From Shinisaurus crocodilurus (taxonomy: Eukaryota > Chordata > Lepidosauria > Squamata > Shinisauridae): a stretch of 64,000 nucleotides of DNA. This document shows, one piece after another, positions 34,756-46,715 of the stretch. Positions within the stretch are counted from its first letter, which is position 1; every line of letters starts with the position of its first letter. The notes under the pieces were generated by a model that saw only the letters and a list, made by a program, of their open reading frames with translations, made no database searches and was not told the origin of the DNA. The stretch spans positions 5,079,042 to 5,143,041 of the forward strand of contig CM037885.1 in NCBI GenBank assembly GCA_021292165.1. The letters are read 5' to 3'. The translations under genes were made by a program, and so were the position numbers.

Positions 34756-36170
34756 TGACAAAGAGTATATAGATTAAAAAAAAATAAATGGTGCCAGTAC
34801 TTCTGAACGGTGTAGCCAACCTTCCCCACCACCTGTGAGAATCTCTGCCTCTATTCACCCGCCCTCCGTTTCTCCCACCTGCCGGGCTCTGCCCACCTGA
34901 TTTCTCTTCTTCTCTGTACTTTTCCATCCGTGCTCCTACGTTGTTTTTTTCCTTTTCCAGCCTCCTTCTCTCTCTCATTCATTCCTCTCTCCCCACATTG
35001 CCCGCTTATCCCTGAACATCAGTGCCAGGCACGGGGCTGACTTCGAGATTTTATTTGCAGGTTCCACACGGGCGCTGTGGTCAACCCCGGCGGGTACACC
35101 GGGCCTCAGAATAAATGGCTCTTTGCTCAGAAGGGCCCATTAAAGGAAGAAAAAAAAAAAAGGGACTGGAGTGTTTCTCGGTTTTGGACGAGAACGGAGG
35201 GTGAAGCCAGGTCGCTCTGCAGATAAATTTAGAATCTCTTGGAATCTGTGTGGCTGGGTTTTTTTCGGCCAAGCCTAAAAACCCCTTGAAAAAGGGCATT
35301 GAAAAAGCATTCACCTGGGCCCCATGTGTGCTACCGCCCAAGTCTCTCGTTCAGATGAAAGCACTTACAAACTTGGACAGTACATTTATTAGATCAGCGG
35401 ATGTTTCCAAAGCTGCTGGATACAAGTTTTGGGGTGACACAGGGCTCTTCTTCAAGCAGAGGGGTTCAGATCAGAGCAAAAAGGGTGATATTCTTTTGGA
35501 TGTTGGGTGCTTCCAGATGGGAACCCTGTTCCACTACCTGGGTGTTGCTTTCCCTCTTTAATCACTTGTGGAATTGCAAATTTCTTTCCACGCAACAACA
35601 GGGATAGGGGGCCTTTTCTGGCACTGTACATCCTGCTATGTCCCAGCCATATTTATCTTTTTAAGGCACAGTCAACATATGCAACAGAATGAAGTGGTAG
35701 TGCCCTGAGGTCAGAGAAAGGACTGTACCACATTAGATAGCAGTTGGGGGATGGGAATGTTTGAATGAAAAGAAAAGTTCACTGCAGGTAGAAAGCTAGC
35801 AGAGTAAGGATTGGGCTTGTACTAGTTATTTACTTGAAGGGAGGGTTTTTTTGTTTTGTTTTTAATATTCTAAAATGGCATCCACACTACAACCTTGTTC
35901 TATGGCGTCGGCGTGTGTCCACTAGGCCCAAGACAACTGTGCTGGAAGGTTTCAGGAAGGAATCCTGAGGTCCTGTTCACACAAAACATTTGTCCAGTCA
36001 AAGTGGACTCCCATAGGAACGGAAAGAAGAGCTAAAGTGAGGAGGTTGCAGGTGTGCAGATTTCTCTTTAGAAATCTGGTCTTGAACTGGCTCTCCTGTC
36101 CTTGTCCTCTCCAGTCATGTCAGCATTTAGACTGGAAGCTCTTTGGGGCAGTGATGGTGCAATTTAAATT
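34756..36170. other. no gene seen
   Basis: Repeat-poor unique DNA. A pyrimidine tract ending in TTATTTGCAG at about 35061 resembles a splice acceptor, but the frames after it close quickly and nothing is recognisable. Confidence 0.35.
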
Positions 36171-36386
36171 GAGAGCCAATGTGGTGTAGTGGTTTGAGTG
36201 TTGGACTGGGACTCGGGAGACCTGGGTTCTCACCTCCAAGCTCACTGGGTGACTTTGGGCCAATCACTGACTCTCAGCCTAGCCTACCTCACAGGCTTGT
36301 TGTGAGGATAAAATGGAGAGGAGGAAGGGGATTATTTAAGCTGCCTTGGGTTCCTTGCAGGGAGAAATGTAATAAATAAATATAAG
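36171..36386 (+). mobile_element. tRNA-derived SINE (Sauria type), shortened
   Basis: GAGCCAATGTGGTGTAGTGG to AATAAATAAATA. The segment between B box and body is about 20 bp shorter than in the other copies. Confidence 0.8.
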
Positions 36387-36849
36387 TGGGGCATGCAACA
36401 AAATGCAGCGTGAAGTGATCCTGATCAGGGTTCCAGCCAACCAGCCACGCCTTTTCCTTCCCCCCCCCACTTTTCTGTCCCCCTCCCTCTGCCCGAACAG
36501 ATACTCAGCATTCTGTGTCTGCTTATTGGGCTATTTGTTGAGGGGGGTTCCCAAGGGTGGTGGTTGTGTTGTTGTTTTTAAAACTTTTGCAATCCTTGAA
36601 GTTCCCCCCAGACCAGCCTGCTGATGCCTCCCCCTTGTGTACATGGATGGTGCTGTTTTGGTGATATAAGGATCGGCGCTCCACAAATGAGTTTGCTTTT
36701 AGTATATTGTTATTGTTATATATTTTATGTTTTTATCCTTTCTGTAAATTGCAGAATATCAGTGATAGCCCACTGCAAAGTAGTATGTAAATCTATGTAG
36801 TAAATAAATAAATAAATGATGTATAGGATCATTTATTATCTGCAGCGAA
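36387..36849. other. no gene seen
   Basis: Anonymous, with a short AATAAATAAATAAATA tail at 36800-36816. Confidence 0.35.
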
Positions 36850-37080
36850 CATTAGAATAACAGAATCCTAGAGTTGGAAGGGGCCATTTAGGCCATCGAG
36901 TCCAACCCCCTGCTCCGTGCAGGAATCCAGCCTCAAGTATCCCGGACGGATAGCTGTCCAGTCTCTGCCTGAATTCCTCCAGCAATGGAGAGCCCCACCA
37001 CCTCCCACGGCAGCTGGTTCCACTATCTCATTTGTGGAGGCAGGCACTCTGCGCATACTTAGGCATTCAAGCTGAGGTGC
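36850..37080 (-). mobile_element. CR1-like LINE 3' end
   Basis: The complement of the CR1 end: AGAGTTGGAAGGGGCCATTT and GGCCATCGAGTCCAACCCCC, followed by ATTCCTCCAGCAATGGAGAG. Older and of a different subfamily from the + strand copies. Confidence 0.65.
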
Positions 37081-39132
37081 TATAATTTTTTTTTAAAAAA
37101 AAACACAGGTAGGGTCAACCTTAGCCCCAAGCAACCAGGTGTATCGCTTACGTAGTTGGGCGGACCTTTGCATTGGTGAGTCCTGTCTCAGGATATCCAG
37201 GTGGGCCCAGCCCACTTTAGAAAGGGAGGTCTCTGGCCTTGTTTTGGCTGTGGAGGAGCCACTCCACTGGCACCATCCCAAGCGAAAGCAGAGGGGAGGC
37301 ATCCCTCTTTGGTTTTTACTACTGAGAACTGTAAATCCCGAACCAGGAAACTGTATCCTGTTCAGCGGGGCCTTGGCAGCCACACCTGCTTTATCACCAG
37401 TGAAGAGGAAGAAGGAACCAGGAAATCTGGAACCTGTGTGCACCTTTTCCCTGGTGTCAATGCTGGGACACATGGAGCGATACCCACTCCAATAGCCAGT
37501 TCGCAGCATTCTGGGGTGCTGTATTCGGGATGTAGGGCCAAACTGCACACGAGGTGGGAAATCTCGAAGTTTGTTTATTTACTTATTTTAATGAATTGCA
37601 ACCTCCCGGGCAGTGGTGCCAGGAGAGGCGGGGTGGATGCATAATCAACATTAAGCCTCCACCAAGCAGCTTTCTTACCTACGCAGGTGGGGGGGAAAAC
37701 CCAACCAACCAGGTGATTGGGAAAGCACCACAGGAGATCACAACAGGATGTGAGTAAGGAGGCGCAGAAGCTGATAAGGCCATTATCGGTCAAAACCAGC
37801 AGCCTGAATTGCACATGCCAGATGGGCAGTGTGGAGCAGCGATGTAAAGTGCCAGCACTCCACCCCCAGTGGAGGCCCATTGGCATCGACAGGCGACCGC
37901 CCCCTGCATCATTTGAAACTCCTGAACAGTCATCAAGGGTGGACCTATGCAGAGCATATTGCAGTAGCCAAGCCTCAAGACAGACATTTTATCCTCAGCT
38001 AGAGAGATCAGGCCATAGCTGCTCACTGGCCACAGCTTGGAAATGGCATCTGTTTTAGGGGAAACACGCCTCCTTGGAACCGCTGGAACAAATACAACTC
38101 TTGGGCTGGCAGAAGAACGCAGAGGTGGGTGAGCAAGGTGATGGGGGAAGGGCAGGAGAAGCTTGGGCTGCATCCTGCTGCAGAACTGGCAATCCTACCC
38201 CCGACACCTGTTCACCGCCACTTAAAAGTTTGATGGGGAGGAAAGCCAAACACTGTCGGGACCCAATGAGGCAAATCAAACAAAACATGGCTCCAGTCCT
38301 CATCATTCTTGGGCTTCTGGGCAGCAGGATTCTCCCATCTGAAAACAAAGAGCAAGGCAATATTGCCTAGAAAGGCAACAACACCACCCCTTTTCCAGCT
38401 GAATCGGTAGACTTGGCACCCTTTTCTTTCTTTTTTTCCATGGGCAAGGTGGCAATGAGAGGCTGTGGGTCCCTGACCTTCTCCCAGCAGCCTGCGGTGT
38501 TTTCATTAAGAAGGTGTTGCTGGAATGACGTTTTGACTGCCGAGCTCCATTGAATAAAAGAGCCCTTTCTGGTCAAGGTTTAGCACTGGCCTGTCTTGGA
38601 AACTGTTAAAAACAGCTCTAGGAAGGAAGGGAGAGAGATTGGTCTGGGTGGGGAAGGACAAGGCAGGAGGTAAAGGGAGACTCAGCCCATCTCCTAGCCT
38701 GGGGGAAGACGCCTTTTATTGGCTGGAGGCTATGGAGAGATTGCTCGGGGCTGGCACGGGTGCAGAGAACTCTGTTTTCCTCAGCTTGGCTCGCTCTGTG
38801 TACAGGTGGCCCCAGAGTGCCGGACTGGATTTGTATGTATTAATCGAGACCGTTTGCAACCCACCCACCCACCCTCCAAGGGCTCCAGAGGTGTTGCCAT
38901 ATGTGGGCTTATAATATCCCCTTTTACCCTTACAACAACCCTGTGAGGTGGGTTAGGCTGAAAGACAGATGCGCTCAAGACTGTCCCAGCCGATGGATGA
39001 GCGGGGATTGGAAGCCTGTGCTGCTGATCCCTCACTTGGACCTTTTGGGGTTTAGCGTAACGTAGCAGCTGGCGGGGTGGGGTGGGGTGAGCTATGAACT
39101 GGGAAGTCCCAGTTCAAATCAAGCCCACTAAT
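37081..39132. other. no gene seen
   Basis: Repeat-poor DNA with many short frames on both strands, none recognisable. Positions 38915-39040 resemble an old reverse SINE (ACAACAACCCTGTGAGG is its core motif). G-rich direct repeats (GGGGTGGGGTGGGGTG) at 39075-39091 are quadruplex-prone. Confidence 0.35.
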
Positions 39133-39264
39133 GGCACAATCCTATGCAAGTTTAGGCTGAAAAAAGGCCTACAACTCCCAGCATGCCCCAGCCAGCTATG
39201 CTGGCTGCGGCATGCTGGGAGTTGTAAGCCTTTTTTTGGCCTAAACTTGCATAGGATTGCGCCC
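39133..39264. mobile_element. Harbinger-like palindromic MITE, family C
   Basis: GGCACAATCCTATGCAAGTT to the complement TTGCATAGGATTGCGCCC. The core ACAACTCCCAGCATGCCCC / GGCATGCTGGGAGTTGT is almost perfectly palindromic. Confidence 0.8.
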
Positions 39265-39384
39265 TGAGTGACTTTAGATAAGCAACTAGTTGGTCTGCGG
39301 GGCACCAACTCTGTTATCCTTTCCGGCACCAGGTTAAGACCACCCTCTTCTCAGGGGCATTCAATGGCATATGGGGGGGGGGGA

Positions 39385-39585
39385 TTTATATCCGTCTAGT
39401 TGTATTGAGATTGTTTTCGCTGCTCAAATTGTTTTAAATTCTGTTTTAAGTTTTGTATATTGCAATTCTATGCTGTTTTTATTGTATTTGTGGTTTGTGT
39501 TTTTATGAATTGTTGTGACCTGCCCAGAGAGCTTCGGCTGTTGGGCGGTATAGAAATGAAATGAAAAATAAAAATAAATAAACCA
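39385..39585 (+). mobile_element. LINE 3'-tail-like sequence
   Basis: CTGCCCAGAGAGCTTCGGCT and TTGGGCGGTATAGAAATG, then an AAATAAATAAA end. Confidence 0.55.
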
Positions 39586-39998
39586 GTTCTCTCAGACTCA
39601 GAACCTTTCCCTTCCCACCCCTCTCCTCCATATGCAATATAGGTATAATACCAGCCTACCTTACAGGGCTGGTGTGAGAAACTGTACGAGAAGCAGTTTG
39701 GACCCTTGAAACGATTTGAATCCTCAGTGTAATGGCCAACGTTGCCTTTTTGCATTTCTTGCATGGTGGGCAAGAAATCCAGCCATCCTGACATGGAAAC
39801 GCCCCTTAAAGGGGGAAGCTTCACTGGTTGAATTTCCGCCTGAATTTTGCCCCACCCACACACACCCCTATTTTGCTGCGGTGCAACTGCACTCTGATTG
39901 GGGAGCACCGTGGTCTGGATGTTTGGTGGGAGACCTTCCCCATCCCTGTAGCAGGAGGCAACACTCTGATTTGAACAAGCACAATAACAATATAACGG
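39586..39998. other. no gene seen
   Basis: Anonymous, between a LINE tail and a SINE. Confidence 0.35.
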
Positions 39999-40231
39999 AG
40001 ACCCAGTGTAGCATAGTGGTGAGAGTGCTGGACTGGGACTCGGGAGATCCGGGTTCTAGTCCCAACTCGGCCATGAAGCTCACTGGGTGACTTTGGGCCA
40101 GTCACTGACTCTCGGCCTAACCTACCTCACAGGGTTGTTGTTGTGAGGATAAAAGGAGGAGGAGGATTATGTAGTTGCCTTGGGTTCCTTGCAGGAAAAA
40201 GGACGGGATATAAATATAATAAATAAATATA
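39999..40231 (+). mobile_element. tRNA-derived SINE (Sauria type)
   Basis: ACCCAGTGTAGCATAGTGG to AATAAATAAATA. Confidence 0.85.
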
Positions 40232-40239
40232 CATAAAAC

Positions 40240-40970
40240 TCAAGTGATATCATCGACACATCCCATTCGGCTGCCCCAAGGCCCTTGGGCTTCTGACGGA
40301 CGCATGGCAGGCAGAAACGCGACAGGTGCAGCAGCAGCTGCTCTTCTAATCATGCCCATCCCCAAGCTTCGCCTGATTGCGTTCTGCCTGCCGCGGAGCT
40401 GTCTGAAACGCGCACCGCGCGCGCGCACCGCGCCCAGAAAAGGTGCCAACCCCAACAGAAAAGGCGCTCGGAGTCGGCAGCGCCTGCTGTGGTCGCGCAT
40501 CCCCCCCCCCCCCCAGTTCGAGGGCGGATTCTCGGGGATCCTTTTTCCTGCTGCTGCCCAGCTGAGCCGGGCATGGAAGGAGGAGGTGGCCGTCAACCCC
40601 GCGGTCCCCCTGCCTCGAGCTGCTGGGCAGGGCTGCGGCAGGCACAGAAGGCCCCTTTTCTGCAGCCCCGGACCGTGTTGTTTTTTCCAGGAATGTGCGG
40701 AATCGCGCCGCGTCCGTCCGGCCAGCCCGCCGGCGGACACACGCACAGGCGCGCACACTGGCTCCATTCAAGGCGGCAGCCGGGACGGGAGCAGCCGCAC
40801 CGCTGGGCGGGCGGGCGGGCTGGCGGGCTGGCACCCCTTGGGCAGCCGGTCCCCGCCCCCTGAAAGTGGCACTGCTGCTGCAGCAAGGCCTGGAGGCAGA
40901 CGCGAGAAGGCGAGAAAGGGACTCTGTGTGTGTGCGCGCGCGCGCGCGCGCGCGCTCGCATGTGTGTGTG
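40240..40970. promoter_or_regulatory. CpG-rich block, possible CpG island
   Basis: About 700 bp with frequent CpG, including GCGCACCGCGCGCGCGCACC near 40410 and GGGCGGGCGGGCTGGCGGGC near 40805. Unlike the GC-rich block at 6236-6940, no flanking target duplication is seen. The longest frame through it (40244-41206) continues into a MITE and a SINE, so I do not accept it as a gene. It could be an unmethylated promoter for a non-coding transcript, a distal enhancer, or an unrecognised repeat. Confidence 0.4.
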
Positions 40971-40972
40971 TG
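40923..40972 (+). repeat. (GT)n(GC)n(GT)n alternating tract
   Basis: Nearly 50 bases of alternating purine and pyrimidine, including a run of about ten GC units. This sequence type readily adopts Z-DNA. Confidence 0.85.
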
Positions 40973-40976
40973 TGGC

Positions 40977-41040
40977 AGCCATACCCAACCTGGCGCCCTC
41001 CACATGCGTGGAGCTACTACAGCACCCACCAGGTTGGAAA
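40977..41040. mobile_element. hAT-type MITE family B, internally deleted
   Basis: CAGCCATACCCAACCTGGCG at the left and CACCAGGTTGGAAAGCTC at the right. Confidence 0.5.
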
Positions 41041-41060
41041 GCTCATAGGATGGAGAAATG

Positions 41061-41303
41061 AGAGCCAGTGTGGCGTAGTGGTGAAGAGTGTTGGACTGGG
41101 ACTCGGGAGATCCGGGTTCGAGTCCCCGCTCGGCCATGAAACTCACTGGGGGACTTTGGGCCAGTCACTGACTCTCAGCCTGACCTACCTCACAGGGTTG
41201 TTGTGAGGATAAAATGGAGAGGAGGAGGAGGATTATGTAAGCCGCCTTGGGTTCCTTGCAGGAAAAAAGGCGGGGTATAAATGTAATAAATAAATAAATA
41301 AAT
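41061..41303 (+). mobile_element. tRNA-derived SINE (Sauria type)
   Basis: GAGCCAGTGTGGCGTAGTGG with a clear B box GGGTTCGAGTCCCC, the closest to tRNA consensus in the window. Tail AATAAATAAATAAATAAATA. Confidence 0.85.
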
Positions 41304-42387
41304 ATGCCCCAGGTCCATAGAGCTGCACGGAACTGACACAGTCGAAAATCCAGAGACCCCACCCCCCTAGGATAGGTGTCCAAATGTGTCACAGGGTGGG
41401 GCTGGAGAACAGTTGCAACGGGGCTCTCTCACCCATCAGCCCTACTCACATCTTTGGGCGGGGGTCTCCTCCCAACCCATTGGCTGTGCTGGCTGGGGAT
41501 AATGGGCATTGTAGCCCAACGCATCCGAAGGGCACCAGGTTGGACAAGGTTGACGCAGCATGTCTGAGGAAGAGGGAAGAGACAGTTAGCTAAATTAGAT
41601 CGGATTTAACCTTTGTGCCACCCGCCGCGTTTTAGCGAGCAGTCACACACAGTTATATGTGACTCTCTATAACCTTCCTTATAACAGCCCTGTAAGGTAG
41701 GTCGCTATTATTATTATTATCATCTCCTGCGTGTGGAGAAATTCCCTGAACGTAGAAAGATAGGGTAACAATGGAGCAGGCTGGGTTAGGAACGCCCTCC
41801 TTGATATGCTAGTTTCTTTCTTGCGGGGAGTTTATGACATTGGGCAGCGTCTAAAAATGGCATCCTTCACCTACAGTCTGGACTGGTATGCTCCGCTCTG
41901 CTTCCATGAGCATTTTAGCACCTCCTCGTGCTGCTGGATGCATAGAGCAGGACCTAGGCCTGGGATGGCTGACGTAATAAGGGCAAGAGTGCCGCAAGAG
42001 TGCTTCTGAGCGTGTGAAAAAAATCATCCCTCACCACTGAGCAGCACAGGCTGCTCACACATATCTGGGATTAAGGGGAGGACTTCCAGATTGTACTGTG
42101 TGGCTTCAAAGAGGGGTGGGTTTTTTTCACCTCTTCTCTTTAGAAATTAAACGTTCATTTGACTGTAGGCTCTTTGTGCCCAATCAGTGCCCAAACCCAG
42201 CCCTTGGATGTGTGACGTGGCTTAGAACATGGGCAGAGTGCCTTTCCTTCACCACCGAGTCACCTCAGTCAACCCACGCACATTTGGAATTAGGGGCAGG
42301 GGGTCTTCGGGTCACACAGGAAAATTCTTACTTTGGAATTTCATCAAGAGACGGATTGGGTGGCGGAAGAACTTAAGCAATTGGTCA
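41304..42387. other. no gene; MITE fragment
   Basis: A partial family B MITE lies at about 41475-41560 (GGGATAATGGGCATTGTAGC to CACCAGGTTGGACAAGGTTG). Positions 41650-41720 resemble an old SINE core. Otherwise anonymous. Confidence 0.35.
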
Positions 42388-42662
42388 GCCTTCCCCAACC
42401 TGGTGCCCTCCAGAAGTGTAGGACTACAACTCCCATCCTCCCCAGCCCGCATGGCCACTGTGTGTAGGTGGCAGAGGCGGGGTATGAAGGTTGGGACGAT
42501 GGCCCAGAGGGGTGGCATGAGGATTTGAAGGCAATTAAGGCAGCCTTCCTCGAACCTGGCGCCCTCCAGAAGTGTAGGACTACAACTCCCATCACCCCAC
42601 ACATGGGGATGATGGGAGTGGTAGTTCAGCACATCTGGAGGGCGCCATTTTGGGGAAGGCTG
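42388..42662. mobile_element. two family B MITEs and spacer; part of a local duplication
   Basis: A left-half MITE (42388-42455) is followed by a spacer (42456-42540) and a second MITE (42541-42662, CAGCCTTCCTCGAACC to TTTTGGGGAAGGCTG). Spacer and second MITE correspond closely to 44479-44725. Confidence 0.65.
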
Positions 42663-42734
42663 CAATAAATGGATAGGATGGAGAGAGTGACAGAGGCAGA
42701 AGGAAGTGATTAGATGGGAAGAGAATTGTATATA

Positions 42735-43000
42735 CAGTAATACCTTGGATTGCAAGTAACTTGGTCTGAGAGCGTTTTGCGAGACAAGCAATTTTTTTTA
42801 AATTTTATTGACTTGATAAACGAGCAAGGTCTTGCAAGACAAGTAGTTACGTAGGGATGTAACCGCTCACCTCGAGCGGGCGTAGTGGGCCGAAATCGGC
42901 CCCCGCTCACGCCCGCCAGAGACTCGCTTTGATATAAGAGTGTTTTGGATTACAAGCACGGTTCCGGAACAAATTATGCTTGCAATCCAAGGTATTACTG
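42735..43000. mobile_element. Tigger-like MITE, GC-core subfamily
   Basis: CAGTAATACCTTGGATTGC ends with TA at 42733-42734 and 43001-43002. The core GCCGAAATCGGCCCCCGCTC shows it is the opposite orientation of the copy at 20314-20565. Confidence 0.8.
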
Positions 43001-43028
43001 TACGTATTATTTCATTGATGTTGGATGA

Positions 43029-43054
43029 TGTGTGTGTGTGTGTGTGTGTGTGTG
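43029..43054 (+). repeat. (GT)n microsatellite
   Basis: About 12 GT units. Confidence 0.95.
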
Positions 43055-43471
43055 GTGGGTGGAGGTAGGGAAAGAAGGAAGGAAGGAAGAAAGATGGAAA
43101 GAATCAGGGATCAGCTTCTGTGATGATCTCTCCTAGTGGTTTTCAAACTTTGTTCTTTCAAGAGAAGCCTTTCGAGACATGGGCTTAACTGCCAAGGAAC
43201 CCTCCCTAGGTGTCAGCTGCAGAACACCTGTGCTTGCGGAGGATTCTGGATTGCATGAATTGCAGGCAGCTGGCCAGGACATGGGGCCTCCTCAGCCACT
43301 GCCCCAAGTCAACGGTGAACGTGCGGTAGAACACATTCACCGCTCCCCTAACTCTTCCGGTTGCAGGAGAAGCCTGCTGAAATGAGCTGGCTCTCTGAAG
43401 AACGCGCATCCATCTGCCACGATGAGATGCCCCCCCAGTAAGCTTCTGAGGAACCCCTGTGTTCTCCAGAA
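43055..43471. other. no gene seen
   Basis: GGAA repeats at 43074-43090, then anonymous DNA. Confidence 0.35.
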
Positions 43472-43542
43472 CAGTGTTCTCCAACCTTGGGTCCCCAGAT
43501 GTTTTTGGCCTACAACTCCCAGCATGCCCCAGCCAGCATAGC
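43472..43542. mobile_element. hAT-type MITE family A, left half
   Basis: CAGTGTTCTCCAACCTTGGG to the core CCCAGCATGCCCCAGCCAGC; no right arm. Confidence 0.7.
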
Positions 43543-43745
43543 TCGCAAAACCCATGCGTCTCGTGACATCCCTGGCGGCAAATCGCTGCAAGAAACCAAG
43601 ACGGGGAGCGTTGCAAACTCAGGCTCAGGATGCGGTTCAGGGTGCCCACTAGGAAATCAGGCGGCCCTGGGGGGAGGCACTCCTCTTCCCGCCAGCCCCA
43701 GGTAGGATGTTAGGGCAGGCACAGAAAGAAAAGGATTCTCTAGGA

Positions 43746-43870
43746 CAGTGTTCTCCAGCCTTGGGTCCCCAGATGTTTTTGGCCTACAACTCCCAGCATG
43801 CTACGCTGGCTGGGGCATGCTGGGAGTTGTAGGCCAAAAACATCTGGGGACCCAAGGTTGGAGAACACTG
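43746..43870. mobile_element. hAT-type MITE family A, complete
   Basis: CAGTGTTCTCCAGCCTTGGG to GGTTGGAGAACACTG. Flanks CTCTAGGA and CTTCAGAA agree at 6 of 8 positions. The two arms pair almost perfectly across CTACAACTCCCAGCATGC. Confidence 0.85.
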
Positions 43871-44478
43871 CTTCAGAACACAATTTGAAAACCACCAATG
43901 GAGGGAGAGGACTTAGGTAAGATAAATTGACCTGTGGTGGTGGTGGGGCCATGCAGAAATGACGTTGTGGATGGGAGTTCCCATTCCAAAAGGGTGGAGA
44001 ACGTGAGCAGGTTCCAGAAGCTCTGGATTGGAGCTTCCCAGGGAAGGAGGCCCGTTTTCTCTCCCCCCCCCCCCCCACGATCCCTTTCTTCTTCGTGGTG
44101 GGGCCTTTCCAACCAGGCAGATTGATGGGGGTGGGGGGTGGGAGGCTATGCTCCACTTGCCCTTCCTATCTTGGTCTTGTCAAAGGGACCCTGACGCCCT
44201 GTGGGTCTTGCAAGGCAGACCCAGGATCCTGCTGGGAGAGAAATGGAGCAGGCCAGGATTGGGAAGGTGCACACGGCCGGGACGTGCTCCTGCGTGTGCC
44301 ATGCGTGGGGCCACGTGGTTCTTGTGTGACCCCGAGTGCCTGGGTGTCGGTGCCCTGGCGAGTTAGTGATTAATCTGTCCTGCAAGGGCAGTGGGGGTGG
44401 GCTTCGAGGGCCTCGGTGCCCCCCTCCGCCTAGAAGAGTGTGGGCACTGTGTTTGGTGAGTAAACAGACCCAAGGGTC
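43871..44478. other. no gene seen
   Basis: A C run at 44064-44076; otherwise unique DNA with no recognised exon. Confidence 0.35.
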
Positions 44479-44571
44479 ATGGGCCACTGTGTGTGTGGGT
44501 GGCAGAGGCGGGGGATGAAGGTTGGGACGACGGCCTGGAGGGATGGCCTGAGGATCTGAAGGCAATTAAAG

Positions 44572-44625
44572 CAGCCTTCCCCGAACCTGGCGCCCTCCAG
44601 AAACATTGGACTACAACTCCCATCA

Positions 44626-44661
<36 letters not shown>

Positions 44662-44725
44662 ACACATGGGGACGATGGGAGTTGTAGCCCAGCACATCTG
44701 GAAGACGCCATTTGGGGAAAGGTTG
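44572..44725. mobile_element. hAT-type MITE family B with a (CT)n(CA)n loop expansion
   Basis: CAGCCTTCCCCGAACCTGGC to CCATTTGGGGAAAGGTTG. The octamer AATTAAAG lies exactly at both edges (44564-44571 and 44726-44733). A compound microsatellite (44624-44661) occupies the centre. Confidence 0.9.
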
Positions 44726-44733
44726 AATTAAAG

Positions 44734-44868
44734 CAGTGTTTCTCAACCTTGGGTCCCCAGATGTTTTTGGCCTACAACTCCCAGCATGCCCCAGCCAGCT
44801 ATGCTGGCTGGGGCATGCTGGGAGTTGTAGGCCAAAAACATCTGGGGACCCAAGGTTGAGAAACACTG
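44734..44868. mobile_element. hAT-type MITE family A, complete, inserted beside a family B MITE
   Basis: CAGTGTTTCTCAACCTTGGG to GGTTGAGAAACACTG, the best-preserved copy. AATTAAAG flanks both edges (44726-44733 and 44869-44876). The left octamer is also the right target duplication of the neighbouring family B element. Confidence 0.95.
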
Positions 44869-44876
44869 AATTAAAG

Positions 44877-46619
44877 GATCCCACCCCGAACCCAATGCTG
44901 ATTGCTCTTCTTGGTCAGAGAGGTCTGTCAAGAACCTCAGGTCCTCCTAAAGCCGTATTGCTTGGCTTTTCAGACTGAACAGTTGACCAAGACCTCATTC
45001 TACTGTGTTCGTAAATTGTAAACTAGGCCTTTCTTGCTTCACTTGCCAGCAAGTGAGGCAAGGGCCTGCTCTCAGGATTTTAGATTTGAGGTATCCCGGA
45101 AGTTCATCGTCAGCCAAGCTTAATCTTACCTTGCAAAGGAGCTGGAGTCTTGCAAGGAGCTCGGATTCCATCTGACAGAGCAGAAAGCTTATTTAAATTT
45201 TTGTGCAGAGCAGCTGGTCTGCCTTGCAATGAGCTTTGCTGTCCTCTAGCGAGCACAGTCTACTGTAATTGTTAATGACTTCCCATAGGACACATCAAGG
45301 AAGAAAAACAAGTGAAGTCTGGAGACAGGAGTGTCAGTTTAGATCCAGGGGTGGGAGTGGAGGCAGCGGGAGTAATTCCCAGCAAGGTTTAAAGGCCCAT
45401 CCTTAGATATATATTCTTCTGGAGGATAAAGCTATCATTGAAAGATAAGGCTATCAATGGCTACTAGTCATGATGCCTCTATCTACACGAGGCATTTATT
45501 GTGCACTTGTCATTCCCTACTCATGGTTGTGTACGGGTTCTTTAGATGATGTTGTGACCTTCCAGTTTCACTTCTGTGCCTAACCAGCACTTTTGGTGAG
45601 TTTTTTTTGAGCAGGGAAAATGTGACATTTAATTGTGAAAGCGAAAGAAAACACAATGTCCTCTTCTGTATTTGTGCTATTCTGCTGTACCACACTGCCA
45701 CTTAGAGGTTATGTAGCAGAAAAGCAGGAAAGGAAACGTGTCTTGTGTAGTGCTTCGATCTCCACCCTGTGATGAAACCGAAAGTAGATGCAGCGAATTA
45801 ACAGCCGATTAACACCCTCGTATAGAAAAGCTTTATATTTCCCCCACTACCAGTTGCTGGGGAACACGAGCAGGAAGGTGCTGTTGCACCCATGTCCTGC
45901 TTGTGACCTTCTCATAGGCATCTGGCTGGCCACTGTGGAAACAGAATGTGGACTAAATAGGCCTTTGGTCTGATCCAACAGGGCTCTTCTTATGTTCTTG
46001 AGATTAAATTGCAGAAAAGCCTAATATTTTATGAGCCTTTCTTGTGGTGACATTTTTGTAATATCTCACAATAGCCATAGCAATGTTGGCAACCCAGGTT
46101 GAACATTCACCCTTATTTTTAAGCAAAGGGATTTGTGCCTTTGACATGCCAGCTTCACAGGGATAATTACATGTGGTTTGAAACACAGGCAAGGAATGGT
46201 CCCCTAAGGTCCTCCCTATATAGCTCATCTTTCTGGAGATCAAAGCAGGAGGGCTAGAGATCAGTCTTAAAGCTGCAAGAGTTTGCAAGCTCCGAGTAGG
46301 TTGATACTAGCCCCTAGTTCTAATGGAGGTGGTAAGCCTGTGTCTGCGTTTCAAAATTCCTCCACGTGAGGGTTGGCCATGTTTTCTGCTTTACAGAGGA
46401 CAATCCTCTGTTTGAAAGCATCCTCAGTTTGAAGGGCTGTGGCTGTCCAGCCCGATTCTGGTTTCAAGTTCAGCAACCGTAAGATGGGAGAGCAGGAGCA
46501 GTTGACACAAGAGGGGCAGTGCTAGGTACCAAAAAGATCCAAGGTTCAGGCCCACAGGGCCAATAAATAAATAAATATATGCACACATTTGCATATACTA
46601 ATTTACATATGCTCTAAAG
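44877..46619. other. no gene; one retroposon end
   Basis: Positions 45853-46000 are a retroposon 3' end related to 27395-27548 (CCAACAGGGCTCTTCTTATG). The rest is unique DNA without a recognisable exon. Confidence 0.4.
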
Positions 46620-46715
46620 CAGTGTTCTCCAACCTTGGGTAGAAGCGTAGCTGGCTGGGGCATGCTGGGAGTTGTAGGCCAAAAACATCTGGGGACCCAA
46701 GGTTGGAGAACACTG
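46620..46715. mobile_element. hAT-type MITE family A, internally deleted
   Basis: CAGTGTTCTCCAACCTTGGG to GGTTGGAGAACACTG with the exact octamer CTCTAAAG at 46612-46619 and 46716-46723. About 40 bp of the left arm are missing. Confidence 0.9.
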